From: Variovorax ginsengisoli
Lineage (GTDB): Bacteria; Pseudomonadota; Gammaproteobacteria; Burkholderiales; Burkholderiaceae_C
Direction of reading: 5' to 3'
DNA: 64,000 bases
Assembly (NCBI RefSeq): GCF_030811835.1
Contig: NZ_JAUSRO010000001.1
Location: 405,583-469,582, forward strand
The position numbers were made by a program, and so were the translations under genes. Shown in pieces: positions 10,617-19,026 of the stretch. Each line of letters opens with the position of its first letter. Within the stretch, counting starts at the first letter, position 1. Under the pieces are notes generated by a model. The model did no database searches and had not been told where the DNA came from. It worked only from the letters and a program-made list of their open reading frames with translations.

Positions 10617-11516
10617 GTGATCTTCTCCAGCATCGATGCGGTCGCGGCCGGCCTGCAGCAGGCCGGCTACTTCGCTGATCGGCGGCTGGCGACCGCCGTC
10701 TTCCTCGCCCTCAAGCTGCAGCGCCCGCTGTTGCTCGAAGGCGAGCCTGGCGTTGGCAAGACCGAACTGGCCAAGGCGCTGTCGACAGCGTTGCAACGTG
10801 AGTTGCTTCGCCTGCAGTGCTACGACGGCCTGGAGCAGCGCGAGGCGCTCTACGAATGGAACTACGCGGCGCAGTTGCTGCACATGCGTGCCGCCGAAGC
10901 GCATGGCGCATCGAGCGATGTGGAGTCCGAGGTTTACCAGCCGCGCTACCTGATTCGTCGCCCGCTGCTGCAGGCGCTGCAGACGCCCGCACCGGGCGCG
11001 GTGCTGCTGATCGACGAGGTCGACCGCGCCGACGAGCCCTTCGAAGCCTTCCTGCTCGAATACCTGGGCGAGTACCAGGTGAGCATCCCCGAACTCGGCG
11101 CCATCACCGCGGCGGTGCCACCGGTGACCATCCTCACCAGCAACCGCACGCGTGAACTCAACGACGCGGTCAAGCGCCGCTGCCTCTACCACTGGCTCGA
11201 CTACCCCGAGCGGGAGCGCGAGCTCGCCATCGTGCGCGCCCAGGTGCCCGATGCCGGCGACGCGCTGTCCAAGCAGGTGGCCGATTTCGTCGGCCGGTTG
11301 CGCAGCGCGCCCTTCGCCAGCGCCTTCCAGCGCGCGCCCGGCATCGCCGAAAGCGTGGAGTGGGCGCGGGCGCTGGTTGCGCTCGATGCGCTGGTACTCG
11401 ACCCCGAGGTGGTGGTCGACACCGCCGGCATCCTCTTCAAGCAGCGCGACGACGTGGCCGCGGTCACGCAGACGCTTGCTGCCGAACTTCTACAACCGGA
11501 AGACGCGGGCGCCTGA
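10617..11516 (+). CDS. coxD: MoxR-type AAA+ ATPase CoxD
   Basis: 299-aa AAA+ ATPase of the MoxR/CoxD family with Walker A EGEPGVGKTE (about 41-50), Walker B VLLIDEVDRADE and a sensor 1 LTSNRTREL. It begins with GTG at 10617, seven bases after the coxM stop. In Oligotropha, CoxD acts in assembling the Mo-Cu-S centre; here the enzyme lacks the copper-binding cysteine, so a more general cofactor or sulfur insertion role with CoxE is likely. Confidence 0.85.
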   Translation: MIFSSIDAVAAGLQQAGYFADRRLATAVFLALKLQRPLLLEGEPGVGKTELAKALSTALQRELLRLQCYDGLEQREALYEWNYAAQLLHMRAAEAHGASSDVESEVYQPRYLIRRPLLQALQTPAPGAVLLIDEVDRADEPFEAFLLEYLGEYQVSIPELGAITAAVPPVTILTSNRTRELNDAVKRRCLYHWLDYPERERELAIVRAQVPDAGDALSKQVADFVGRLRSAPFASAFQRAPGIAESVEWARALVALDALVLDPEVVVDTAGILFKQRDDVAAVTQTLAAELLQPEDAGA

Positions 11517-11535
11517 GCGCCTGCACCCCGACGCG

Positions 11536-12729
11536 ATGGAGCAGCTCGGTGATGCGCGCAAGGGCAAGATGGCCGGCAACATCGCCGGCTTCGGTCGCGC
11601 GTTGCGCCGCGCCGGCGTGCCCATCGATGCGGCGCGCATCGCGCTCGCGACCGAAGCGGCGGTGCTGGTCGGCGTCGATGCCCGCGACGACCTCTGCGCC
11701 GCGATGGAGGCGGTGATGGTCGGCCGCGAGCAGGACCGCCTGGCCTTCCGCGAACTGTTCGACGCCTGGTTCCGCGACCCCGAACTGGCCAACAAGATGC
11801 TGGCGCAGATGCTGCCCAGCGCCGAAGGCAAGATGGAGCCCTCGAAGCGCCGCCCTCGCGTGCGCGAGGCGCTGGCCGCACCACGCGAGGCTGACAAGCC
11901 CGCGCAGGGCGAGCGCGAGATCCAGTTCGACGCGGCCATGACCGCCAGCGACCTGCAGCGCCTTCACCACGCCGATTTCAATGCGCTCGGTGCCGCGGAG
12001 TACCGCCTGGTCGAACGCCTGGCGCGCGACATCGCGCTGCCCGTGCCCACCGTGCCGTCGCGGCGCCTGCGCGTGGCGGCCGGTGCGGGCACGCATGCGC
12101 GCATGCACTGGCCCGGCGTGCTGCACGAAGCGGCGCGCACCGGCGGCGAGATGCTGCGCCTGCCCCGGCTCGCACGCCGCGCGCAGCCCCTGCCGCTGCT
12201 GGTGCTGATCGACGTCTCCGGCTCCATGGAGCGCTATGCCCGCCTGCTGCTCGCCTTTCTGCATGCGGCCACGCGCCGTGCCGGGCGGCGCGACGTGTTC
12301 GCCTTCGGCACCCGCCTGACCGACCTGACGCCTGCCTTCCGGCTGGCCGACACCGACGACATGCTGGCCACCGCCAGCGCGGCCATCGACGACTTCGCCG
12401 GCGGCACGCGGCTGGGCGATTCGCTCGCGCAATTGCGGCGCGACCATGCCCGGCGCCTGACCGGCCGCCGCACGCTGGTGCTGGTCATCAGCGACGGCCT
12501 GGACACCGGCGAGCCCGCGGTGCTCGACCACGAACTGCAATGGCTCAAGCGCCATGCGCGCCGCGTGCTGTGGCTCAACCCGCTGCTGCGTTTCGAGGGC
12601 TACGCTCCCCTTGCACGCGGTGCGGCCTTGTTACATCGGCATGCAGACGCGATGCTGGCGGTTCACAATCTCAGCGCACTCGAACAGCTGGCAGCCAGCC
12701 TTGCCGCACTCATGCGCACCGCGCGCTAG
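11536..12729 (+). CDS. coxE: VWA-domain protein CoxE
   Basis: 397-aa protein with a C-terminal von Willebrand A domain; the MIDAS motif reads LLVLIDVSGSME, with downstream VISDGLDTGEP. The N-terminal half matches the CoxE/DUF58-like region that partners MoxR ATPases. ATG at 11536 is chosen; an in-frame TTG at 11476 would overlap coxD by about 40 bases and cannot be excluded. MoxR-VWA pairs act as metal-centre chaperones, fitting its place between catalytic subunits and CoxG/CoxF. Confidence 0.82.
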   Translation: MEQLGDARKGKMAGNIAGFGRALRRAGVPIDAARIALATEAAVLVGVDARDDLCAAMEAVMVGREQDRLAFRELFDAWFRDPELANKMLAQMLPSAEGKMEPSKRRPRVREALAAPREADKPAQGEREIQFDAAMTASDLQRLHHADFNALGAAEYRLVERLARDIALPVPTVPSRRLRVAAGAGTHARMHWPGVLHEAARTGGEMLRLPRLARRAQPLPLLVLIDVSGSMERYARLLLAFLHAATRRAGRRDVFAFGTRLTDLTPAFRLADTDDMLATASAAIDDFAGGTRLGDSLAQLRRDHARRLTGRRTLVLVISDGLDTGEPAVLDHELQWLKRHARRVLWLNPLLRFEGYAPLARGAALLHRHADAMLAVHNLSALEQLAASLAALMRTAR

Positions 12730-12768
12730 CACCTCGATCCCACGAACAACCAAAACGAAGGAAGCACC

Positions 12769-13332
12769 ATGGAAATGCTCGGCAATCGCCGTCTCGGCGT
12801 CACGCAGCAACAGGCTTGGGAAGCACTCAACGACCCGGAAACGCTCAAGAAATGCATTCCCGGTTGCGACAAGTTCGAACTCACCGGCGAAGGCCAGTAC
12901 ACCGTGTCGGCGGCCGTCAAGGTTGGGCCGGTGTCGGCCAAGTTTGCCGGAAAGGTCACGTTGACCGACATCACGCCGCCCGACGGCTACAAGCTGAGCT
13001 TCGAGGGGCAGGGTGGCGTGGCCGGTTTTGCCAAGGGCGCGTCGAGCGTCACGCTCAAGCCGGCGGCAGACGGCGGCGAAGGGTGTGAGCTCGACTACAC
13101 CGTGCAGGCGCAGGTCGGCGGCAAGATCGCGCAGCTCGGCCAGCGCCTGATCGACGGCGCGGCCAAGTCCACCGCCGACGACTTCTTCAAGCGCTTCGAC
13201 GCCGAGATGCAGCGTCGTTACGGTGCGCCGCCGCCCGAGGTACCGCAAGCCGAGGAAAAGACGGGCGCGGTCAAAGGCTTCATGAACAAGATCGGCCTGG
13301 GCGGCGGCAAGAAAGACGCGGACGCCGCCTGA
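12769..13332 (+). CDS. coxG: CoxG-family SRPBCC protein
   Basis: 187-aa protein of the CoxG (carbon monoxide dehydrogenase subunit G) family within the START/SRPBCC fold: ALNDPETLKKCIPGCDKFEL near the N-terminus is diagnostic, as is the VGPVSAKFAGKVTL strand. The last 35 residues are charged and rich in Lys and Ala, possibly a membrane or partner tail; in other bacteria CoxG recruits the enzyme to the membrane and binds quinone. Its stop overlaps the next start by one base. Confidence 0.85.
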   Translation: MEMLGNRRLGVTQQQAWEALNDPETLKKCIPGCDKFELTGEGQYTVSAAVKVGPVSAKFAGKVTLTDITPPDGYKLSFEGQGGVAGFAKGASSVTLKPAADGGEGCELDYTVQAQVGGKIAQLGQRLIDGAAKSTADDFFKRFDAEMQRRYGAPPPEVPQAEEKTGAVKGFMNKIGLGGGKKDADAA

Positions 13333-14345
13333 TGGAAAACCTCGACGTCATGGTGTTGCGGACCCTGCGCGACTGGCGCCAAGCGGGCCGCCGCGCACTG
13401 CTGACGACCGTGGTACGGACCTGGGGTTCGTCGCCGCGGCCGGTCGGCTCGATCATGGCGCTGGCCGAGGATGGCGCGGTGGTTGGCTCCGTGTCGGGTG
13501 GTTGCATCGAGGACGATCTGATCGCGCACTACAGCCGTGCCCACGGCAGCGGTGCCATGCCCACAGGCGCACCCGCGCTCGTGAAGTACGGCATCACGGC
13601 CGACGAGGCGCACCGCTTCGGGCTGCCCTGTGGCGGCACACTGGAACTGCTGCTCGAATACGACCCCGCGCTGGCCGAACTCGACACGCTGGTGAGCGCG
13701 CTGGGCCAGGGGAGGATGATGCAGCGCGCCGTGGCCCTGGCCGACGGCACCGCGCGGTTGAGCGATGCCCACGCACCTGCCGCGCTTCGCGTGAGCGACA
13801 CCGAACTGGTGAACACCTTCGGCCCCGAATACCGCATGCTGCTGATTGGCGCGGGCCAATTGGCGGAGTACCTGGCGACGATGGCGAAGTTCAGCGGCTT
13901 TGCGGTCACGCTGTGCGATCCGCGCGCGGAGTACCGCAGCGCATGGACGCTGCCCGGTGTGACCATCACCACCGAAATGCCCGACGACGCGGTCACCGCG
14001 TTCCGCCCCGACCACCGCAGCTGCGTGGTCGGCCTGACGCACGATCCCAAGCTCGACGACCTCGCGCTGCTCGAAGCCTTGCAGACCGACGCGTTCTATG
14101 TCGGCGCGATCGGCTCGCGCCGCAATGCGCAGGCGCGGCGCGAACGCATGATCGAGCACTTCGACCAGACCGAGGAGTCGCTCGCGCGGCTGCGTGGACC
14201 CATCGGCATCTACATCGGCAGCAAGACGCCACCGGAGATCGCCGTGAGCGTGATGGCCGAAATCCTGGCGGTGAAGAATGCGGTGCAGCTGCCACGCGAG
14301 ACGGTGGTGGCAACCGCCAAGGCGCTGCAGGAGTCGCTGGCCTAG
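13332..14345 (+). CDS. coxF: XdhC/CoxF-family molybdenum cofactor insertion protein
   Basis: 337-aa XdhC/CoxI-type chaperone. The N-terminal XdhC domain shows VVRTWGSSPRPVGSIMAL and SVSGGCIEDDLI; the C-terminal Rossmann part shows LLIGAGQLAEYLATMAKFSG and YVGAIGSRRNAQARRERM. Such proteins bind Mo cofactor, protect the sulfurated form and deliver it to the large subunit. Last gene of the cox cluster, overlapping coxG by one base. It is the only XdhC-like gene in the window and might also serve paoABC. Confidence 0.85.
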   Translation: MENLDVMVLRTLRDWRQAGRRALLTTVVRTWGSSPRPVGSIMALAEDGAVVGSVSGGCIEDDLIAHYSRAHGSGAMPTGAPALVKYGITADEAHRFGLPCGGTLELLLEYDPALAELDTLVSALGQGRMMQRAVALADGTARLSDAHAPAALRVSDTELVNTFGPEYRMLLIGAGQLAEYLATMAKFSGFAVTLCDPRAEYRSAWTLPGVTITTEMPDDAVTAFRPDHRSCVVGLTHDPKLDDLALLEALQTDAFYVGAIGSRRNAQARRERMIEHFDQTEESLARLRGPIGIYIGSKTPPEIAVSVMAEILAVKNAVQLPRETVVATAKALQESLA

Positions 14346-14383
14346 CGGCGGCAGCAGAGCCATTGCAGCAGCAGCCGCAGCGC

Positions 14384-15172
14384 TCAGTTCTCCCTGGCGA
14401 ACCAGTCCCTGGCCGACCGCCCCTGGTCGGGTCCCAGCATCGAAAAGCCACCGTCCACCGGAATGTCAGCACCCGTCACGAAGCGTGCCGCGTCGGAGCA
14501 AAGGAACAGCACCACCTGCGCTACATCGTCCGCATCGCCTGCGCGGCCCAGTGGATGCAGCGGCGCCGCCATGGCATCGGCGTGGGCGCGGTTGCCCCCT
14601 GCCATGCGCGACAGCGCGTCCGACCAGGTCCACCCCGGGGACACCGAATTCACACGCACCCGGTCCGGTGCCAGCGTCGCGGCCTGGTTGCGGGTCAGCT
14701 GCAGGATGGCCGCTTTGGCCGCCGGGTAGAGCGCACTGCCCGCGGTGCCGAACTTGCCGCCGACGCTGCCCATGTTCACCACCGCACCGGCATGCACCGC
14801 GAGGTGTGGGCTGGCCTTGTGCACCAGCAGCGCGCCGGAAACCAGGTTGATGTCGAGCGCGTGCAGCCACTCGGCGCGGGTGGCCTCGGGGCCGCGGTCC
14901 CCGTAGAACACGGCGTTGTTCACGACGAAGTCGATGCGGCCCGCGAAGTCGAGCGCGGCCTGCACGATGGCGTCGAGCGTGTCGTCGATGCCGATATCGC
15001 CGTGCATGAAGCGGCAGCGCGGACCGAGCGTTGCATGCAGCGTTCGACCGCGCGCCTCGTCGATGTCCACCGCCAGCACGAAGGCCCCCGCATCGACCAG
15101 CGTTCGGACGATGGCGCTGCCGATCACCGCCGACGCGCCGGTCACGATGGCAAGCCTGCCATCGAGCCTCAT
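14384..15172 (-). CDS. SDR-family oxidoreductase (probable diol dehydrogenase)
   Basis: 262-aa classical short-chain dehydrogenase: cofactor motif TGASAVIGSAI near residue 12, NNAVF in place of NNAG, NMGSVGG with the catalytic serine region, and YPAAK for the Tyr-x3-Lys pair, then PGWTWSD. Asp in the VDID strand end suggests NAD preference. It is the last gene of a coupled operon (ATGA overlap with the gene before) headed by Rieske oxygenase subunits, so oxidation of a cis-dihydrodiol or alcohol product is the likely role. Substrate not known. Confidence 0.85.
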   Translation of the reverse strand: MRLDGRLAIVTGASAVIGSAIVRTLVDAGAFVLAVDIDEARGRTLHATLGPRCRFMHGDIGIDDTLDAIVQAALDFAGRIDFVVNNAVFYGDRGPEATRAEWLHALDINLVSGALLVHKASPHLAVHAGAVVNMGSVGGKFGTAGSALYPAAKAAILQLTRNQAATLAPDRVRVNSVSPGWTWSDALSRMAGGNRAHADAMAAPLHPLGRAGDADDVAQVVLFLCSDAARFVTGADIPVDGGFSMLGPDQGRSARDWFAREN

Positions 15173-15762
15173 GAGGTTGCTCCCATCTGCGCGACCGCCT
15201 GGTCGACCGTGACGATGTCCGCGAGCATCGACAGCGTTTCCAGGCTGGCCGCATGCAGATGCGGCTTGGCCGTGCTGCAGGCGTCGCCGACCACCGCCAC
15301 CTCGTAGCCCAGGTCACTGGCATGGCGCGCGCCGTGTTCGACCACGTAGTTGGTTGCAATGCCGGCCATGTAGAGACGTGTGGCGCCGGTGCGCTGCACG
15401 ACCTCGGTGAGATCGGTTTCCCAGAACGGGTTGTCACGCCGGTGGGTGACCACCGTTTCGCCCTCGCGTGGCGCCAGTGCCTCGAAGAACTCGGCACCCC
15501 AGTCGCCCTCCTGCACCGCGCCACTGGCTGCCACGTTGCGAAAGAGCGCGCAGTTGCGCAGGCAGTCGGCATAGCCTGGCGCGAAGGCGATGCGCACCGA
15601 GATCACCGGCACGCCGTGGCGCCGCGCCGCGGCCAGCAACCGGGTGGCGGCGTCGATGAGCATCTGCCGCTTCGGATCGTTCGCGGCCATGCCCACGCGC
15701 ACCTTGCCGTCGGCATGCAGCACGTCGTTCTGGTAGTGCATGGCGAGCAGCGCCGCCTTCAC
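15169..15762 (-). CDS. Isochorismatase-fold protein with substituted catalytic triad
   Basis: 197-aa member of the isochorismatase/cysteine hydrolase superfamily. The fold is clear (LLAMHYQNDVL start, ETVVTHRRDNPFWETDL, GIATNYVVEHGARHASDLGY). Aligned by eye with the family motifs DxQNDF, vvxKxRxSaF and GxxTxxCV, the catalytic Asp is His9, the Lys is His107 and the nucleophilic Cys is Val140, so none of the D-K-C triad remains. GTG start at 15762 overlaps the oxygenase beta stop (GTGA) and its stop overlaps the SDR start. It could be a His-based or metal-dependent hydrolase, or a non-catalytic partner. Confidence 0.8.
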   Translation of the reverse strand: MKAALLAMHYQNDVLHADGKVRVGMAANDPKRQMLIDAATRLLAAARRHGVPVISVRIAFAPGYADCLRNCALFRNVAASGAVQEGDWGAEFFEALAPREGETVVTHRRDNPFWETDLTEVVQRTGATRLYMAGIATNYVVEHGARHASDLGYEVAVVGDACSTAKPHLHAASLETLSMLADIVTVDQAVAQMGATS

Positions 15763-16244
15763 AGGAACACCTGCAGGGCTTCGTGCGGTGCTTCGCAGTT
15801 GACCAGGTCGATGCGCTTCATCGCGATGCGCCAGCTGTCGCCGTGGGTCTTGAGCGTGTGCAGCACGCTGCCGCCGAAGCTGCGCGGGTCGCCCTTGCGC
15901 CATTCGAGCACGTGCAGCGTCGACGCGACCGTGAGGCCGTCGGCTTCGCGCGAGACGACCGACACGTTGCCTGTGACGTGCGCGGTGCGCGTCACGGGCT
16001 GCTGCGAGTAGGCGCGCGCCTGTTCGAGCCGGCGCACGCGCATCGACCGCAGCAACGCGTCCTCGAGGAACAACGAAGCGTGGTTCAGGTGGTCCGTCTG
16101 CCCGTGCACCAGGGGCACCCAGTAGAGGCCGTCGGCGGTGAAGAGTTGAAGCCATTCGGCCCAGCGGTGCGCGTCGAGCAGGCGCGCCTCGTGGTACAGG
16201 AACTCGGTCACCTGCTGCTGTTCTTGCCAGTCGTGAAAGCTCAT
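15759..16244 (-). CDS. Aromatic-ring-hydroxylating dioxygenase beta subunit
   Basis: 161-aa small subunit of a Rieske oxygenase, with the NTF2/SnoaL-like fold: EFLYHEARLLDAHRWAEWL at the N-terminus, TADGLYWVPL, and the C-terminal strand DSWRIAMKRIDLVNCE. The ATG at 16244 overlaps the alpha-subunit stop (ATGA); a longer reading back to 16328 lies inside the alpha gene and is rejected. Role is structural, supporting the alpha hexamer. No ferredoxin or reductase gene lies in the operon. Confidence 0.88.
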   Translation of the reverse strand: MSFHDWQEQQQVTEFLYHEARLLDAHRWAEWLQLFTADGLYWVPLVHGQTDHLNHASLFLEDALLRSMRVRRLEQARAYSQQPVTRTAHVTGNVSVVSREADGLTVASTLHVLEWRKGDPRSFGGSVLHTLKTHGDSWRIAMKRIDLVNCEAPHEALQVFL

Positions 16245-17575
16245 GCCTGGCCTTTCGGTGCCATGTAGCCGGCCCAGGCGCGGAACATGTTGCGCATGGG
16301 CATTTCGCTGTTGCCGTTGGAACTGCAACCGCCGGGCAGGGACTGGTCGCGCCCGGCCGCGCGCTGCAGGCTCACCCAGTCGCCACCGTCGGAGCCCAGG
16401 CCCTCCTGCACGCGGTTGTAGGCTTCGAGGTCGTCGGGCATCACGTTGGAGGAGGGCGAGTTGACCACGTTGGTGTATTTCAGCGCCCGCTGGAAGGTGC
16501 TGTCGGGCGCGCCTTTGAGGCGGAAGGTGAATATCTCCACGAGCGTGCGGTCGACCGCGAGCGGGCGGATCACGCGGATCTGCTGGAAGGAGGTGTGCGG
16601 TGAGCAGCTCGGGTACACGATGGTGTTGTGCCGGTTCACGCGCAGGATTTCGTCAGCGCGCGTTGCACCCTGGCTCGCCTCGAGCGCCGCGACGTAGGCC
16701 AGGCTGACGGGGTCCTGGGGAGGCGTGAAGATGCCTTCCATGTAGCCGTGGCCGCCGTCATAGCCCTTGAGTTCGAGCTTCTCCCAGAATTCGAGAGGCT
16801 CGCCGTTGCCGTCGACGATCACGATCTCGAAAGGCTTGGGCGTGCCCTCGGGCATCGACGCGTACTCCTCCTTGGCCGCGCGCCACGACGATTCGTGCGT
16901 GGCCACCGCGTGGACGGTGTCATGCAGGTTCTCGAAGAAGATCTTCCAGTTGTTGCGCTGGATCACCCGCTGCACGCCGCCGGCCACCTCGACCTCGCCT
17001 TCTGGTGCGCGGTCGCAGAAGTTATCGAGCGACGTCGCCACGCCGCCCAGGAAGTCGGGCAGCGATGGCCCTTCGGCGGCCATGCTGGCGAACACGAAAC
17101 CGCGGTAGGTGGCCACGCGCGCGAGTCTGCGCACGCCGTTCTGGGGGTCCTTCAGGTCGAGCGAGGTGTCTTCGTAACCGCTGCGAAGCGGCACCGACAG
17201 CAGGCTGCCGTCGCACTTGAAGGTCCAGCCGTGGTAGAGGCAGCGCAGGAACTTGCCCGCGCTGCCGCTGCCGTCGGGCACGATCTTGGCGCCCTTGTGC
17301 GGGCAACGGTTGTAGAGCACGTGCACTTCGCCGTCGCTGTGGCGCAGCATGACGACGGGCTCCCGGCCCAGCCGGGTGGTGAAGTAGTCGCCAGTGCGCG
17401 GCACCTGGCTTTCGTGGCCGACATACAGCCAGGCCTGGCCGAAGACGCGGTCCATTTCGAGCTCGAAGATGGCCGGGTCGGTGTAGACGCGCTTGTGCAC
17501 GCGGTCGCCGCGCCAGAGCGCGTGGGGTGGCATGTCGGCGGCGGTGGCCGCGGGCGTATCGAGGGGCGTGGGCAT
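16241..17575 (-). CDS. Aromatic-ring-hydroxylating dioxygenase alpha subunit (Rieske)
   Basis: 444-aa terminal oxygenase subunit. The Rieske cluster ligands are C91-x-H93 (CPHKGA) and C112-x2-H115 (CLYHGW). The mononuclear iron site is ENLHDTVHAVATH, with bridging D219 and ligands H222 and H227 in the same spacing as naphthalene dioxygenase. Length and layout are of a two-component alpha/beta oxygenase. It heads a four-gene coupled operon with beta, an isochorismatase-fold protein and an SDR. The substrate is probably an aromatic acid or related ring, but cannot be read from sequence; the electron-transfer partners must be encoded elsewhere. Confidence 0.88.
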   Translation of the reverse strand: MPTPLDTPAATAADMPPHALWRGDRVHKRVYTDPAIFELEMDRVFGQAWLYVGHESQVPRTGDYFTTRLGREPVVMLRHSDGEVHVLYNRCPHKGAKIVPDGSGSAGKFLRCLYHGWTFKCDGSLLSVPLRSGYEDTSLDLKDPQNGVRRLARVATYRGFVFASMAAEGPSLPDFLGGVATSLDNFCDRAPEGEVEVAGGVQRVIQRNNWKIFFENLHDTVHAVATHESSWRAAKEEYASMPEGTPKPFEIVIVDGNGEPLEFWEKLELKGYDGGHGYMEGIFTPPQDPVSLAYVAALEASQGATRADEILRVNRHNTIVYPSCSPHTSFQQIRVIRPLAVDRTLVEIFTFRLKGAPDSTFQRALKYTNVVNSPSSNVMPDDLEAYNRVQEGLGSDGGDWVSLQRAAGRDQSLPGGCSSNGNSEMPMRNMFRAWAGYMAPKGQA

Positions 17576-17625
17576 GGGATGGGTCTCCTGGCCGTCATTC
17601 TGGGCACCGGTTGCAGGCCTGTCTG

Positions 17626-17661
17626 TCCGTTTCGTGCCGTCGATGCCTTGCCCGAAACGGA
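17626..17661. promoter_or_regulatory. Inverted repeat in dioxygenase/binding-protein divergent region
   Basis: Perfect 9-bp arms TCCGTTTCG (17626-17634) and CGAAACGGA (17653-17661), spacer 18 bases, arm centres 27 bases apart. It sits in the 146-base region between the divergent oxygenase operon and the binding-protein gene, 51 bases before the oxygenase start. It is a good candidate operator, perhaps for the AraC-type regulator encoded at 19027, though a stem-loop is also possible. Confidence 0.45.
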
Positions 17662-17721
17662 TAGCGGGCAGGTCCGGCTGCCACCAGACTCATGCCACTT
17701 CCACGCACCACGAGGACTTTC

Positions 17722-18912
17722 ATGCCGCCCCTGATTCCACGCAGCACTGCCTGCCTGAGCATTCTCTTGTCCGCCCTGCTGTCGGCCGCGCCTGCGTTGG
17801 CGCAAGGCGTCAAGGTGGGTCTGGCGCTCGACATGTCCGGGCCCTTCGCTGCCCTGGGCGCCGAGTCCAAGGCCGGCTTCGCCGTGGCGATGAAGCAGCT
17901 CGGCGGCACGCTCGGTGGTGTCCCGGTGGAATACGTGGAGGCCGACACGGGCGGCAGCCCCGACCTCGCGCGTCAGGCGGTCGACCGCATGATCCAGCGC
18001 GAGAAGATCGACCTGTTCACCGGCCCGATCGGCTCGCCGGTGGCGCTGGCCGTGGGGCCGGTGCTGTTCGCGGCCAAGGTGCCGTACCTGTCGAACAACA
18101 CGGGCCCGAGCGCCTATTCGGGCGCGCAGTGCAACGCCTACTTTTTCGGCGCGTCCTACCAGAACGACGCGTACCACGAGTCGGCGGGCAAGTTCGCGTC
18201 GGACAAAGGTTTCCGGAAAACAGCCCTGATTGCGCCCAACTACCCCGGCGGCAAGGACGCGGTCAACGGCTTCAAGCGTACCTACAAGGGCACGGTGGGC
18301 GACGAGATCTTCACCAAGCTCGGGCAGATCGACTACGCCGCCGAGCTCGCGCAGTTGCGCGCGAGCAAGCCCGATTCGCTCTACTACTTCCTGCCGGGCG
18401 CCATGGGCATTGCCTTCATCAAGCAGTTCGTGGCGGCTGGGTTGTCCAAGGACATCACGCTCGTTTCCACCGCCTTTTCAGCCGACGAGGACATGATCAC
18501 GGGGGTGGGTGAACCCATGCTCGGCATCTTCAACACCGCACACTGGGCGCACGACCTCGACAACGATGCGAACCGGCGCTTCGTGGCGGACTTCCGCGCG
18601 CAGAACGGCGGGCGCTATCCGTCGCTGTATGCCGCGCAGGCCTATGACGTGCTGATGGCCATGGACGGCGCGGTGCGCGACGTGGGCGGCAAGGTGGCCG
18701 ACCGCCCCGCATTGCTCAAGGCGTTGAAGGCGGCGCGCTACAAGTCGGTGCGGGGCGACTTCAAGTACGGCAGCAACAACTTTCCGATAGAAAATTTCTA
18801 CCTGCGCGTGGTCGGCAAGGATGCGAGCGGCCGCATCACCAACAAGCTCATCGGTACCGTCATGACGAACTACCAGGACACGGGCGCAGCCCTTTGCACG
18901 GCGAAGCTCTGA
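17722..18912 (+). CDS. Branched-chain-amino-acid-type ABC substrate-binding protein
   Basis: 396-aa periplasmic type I binding protein (Peripla_BP_6/LivK-like). The signal peptide ends about residue 29 (ALAQ). GLALDMSGPFAALG and the long DLARQAVDRMI helix are typical. ATG at 17722 has a GAGGA ribosome site; an upstream ATG at 17692 lacks one. No permease or ATPase gene is next to it, so it is an orphan that must share a transporter or serve in sensing. Beside a Rieske operon and AraC regulator, such proteins usually bind the aromatic substrate. Confidence 0.85.
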   Translation: MPPLIPRSTACLSILLSALLSAAPALAQGVKVGLALDMSGPFAALGAESKAGFAVAMKQLGGTLGGVPVEYVEADTGGSPDLARQAVDRMIQREKIDLFTGPIGSPVALAVGPVLFAAKVPYLSNNTGPSAYSGAQCNAYFFGASYQNDAYHESAGKFASDKGFRKTALIAPNYPGGKDAVNGFKRTYKGTVGDEIFTKLGQIDYAAELAQLRASKPDSLYYFLPGAMGIAFIKQFVAAGLSKDITLVSTAFSADEDMITGVGEPMLGIFNTAHWAHDLDNDANRRFVADFRAQNGGRYPSLYAAQAYDVLMAMDGAVRDVGGKVADRPALLKALKAARYKSVRGDFKYGSNNFPIENFYLRVVGKDASGRITNKLIGTVMTNYQDTGAALCTAKL

Positions 18913-19026
18913 CGCGTGGGCCGGCAGGCCGGGATGTCGGGTAAGCGAGGGGGCGCCCGGCGCCTTGCCAGGGGCATGCTTGTTGCTTGAAAGCAGCAGG
19001 TCCATGTCCATAGGTGCGGGGTTCCG

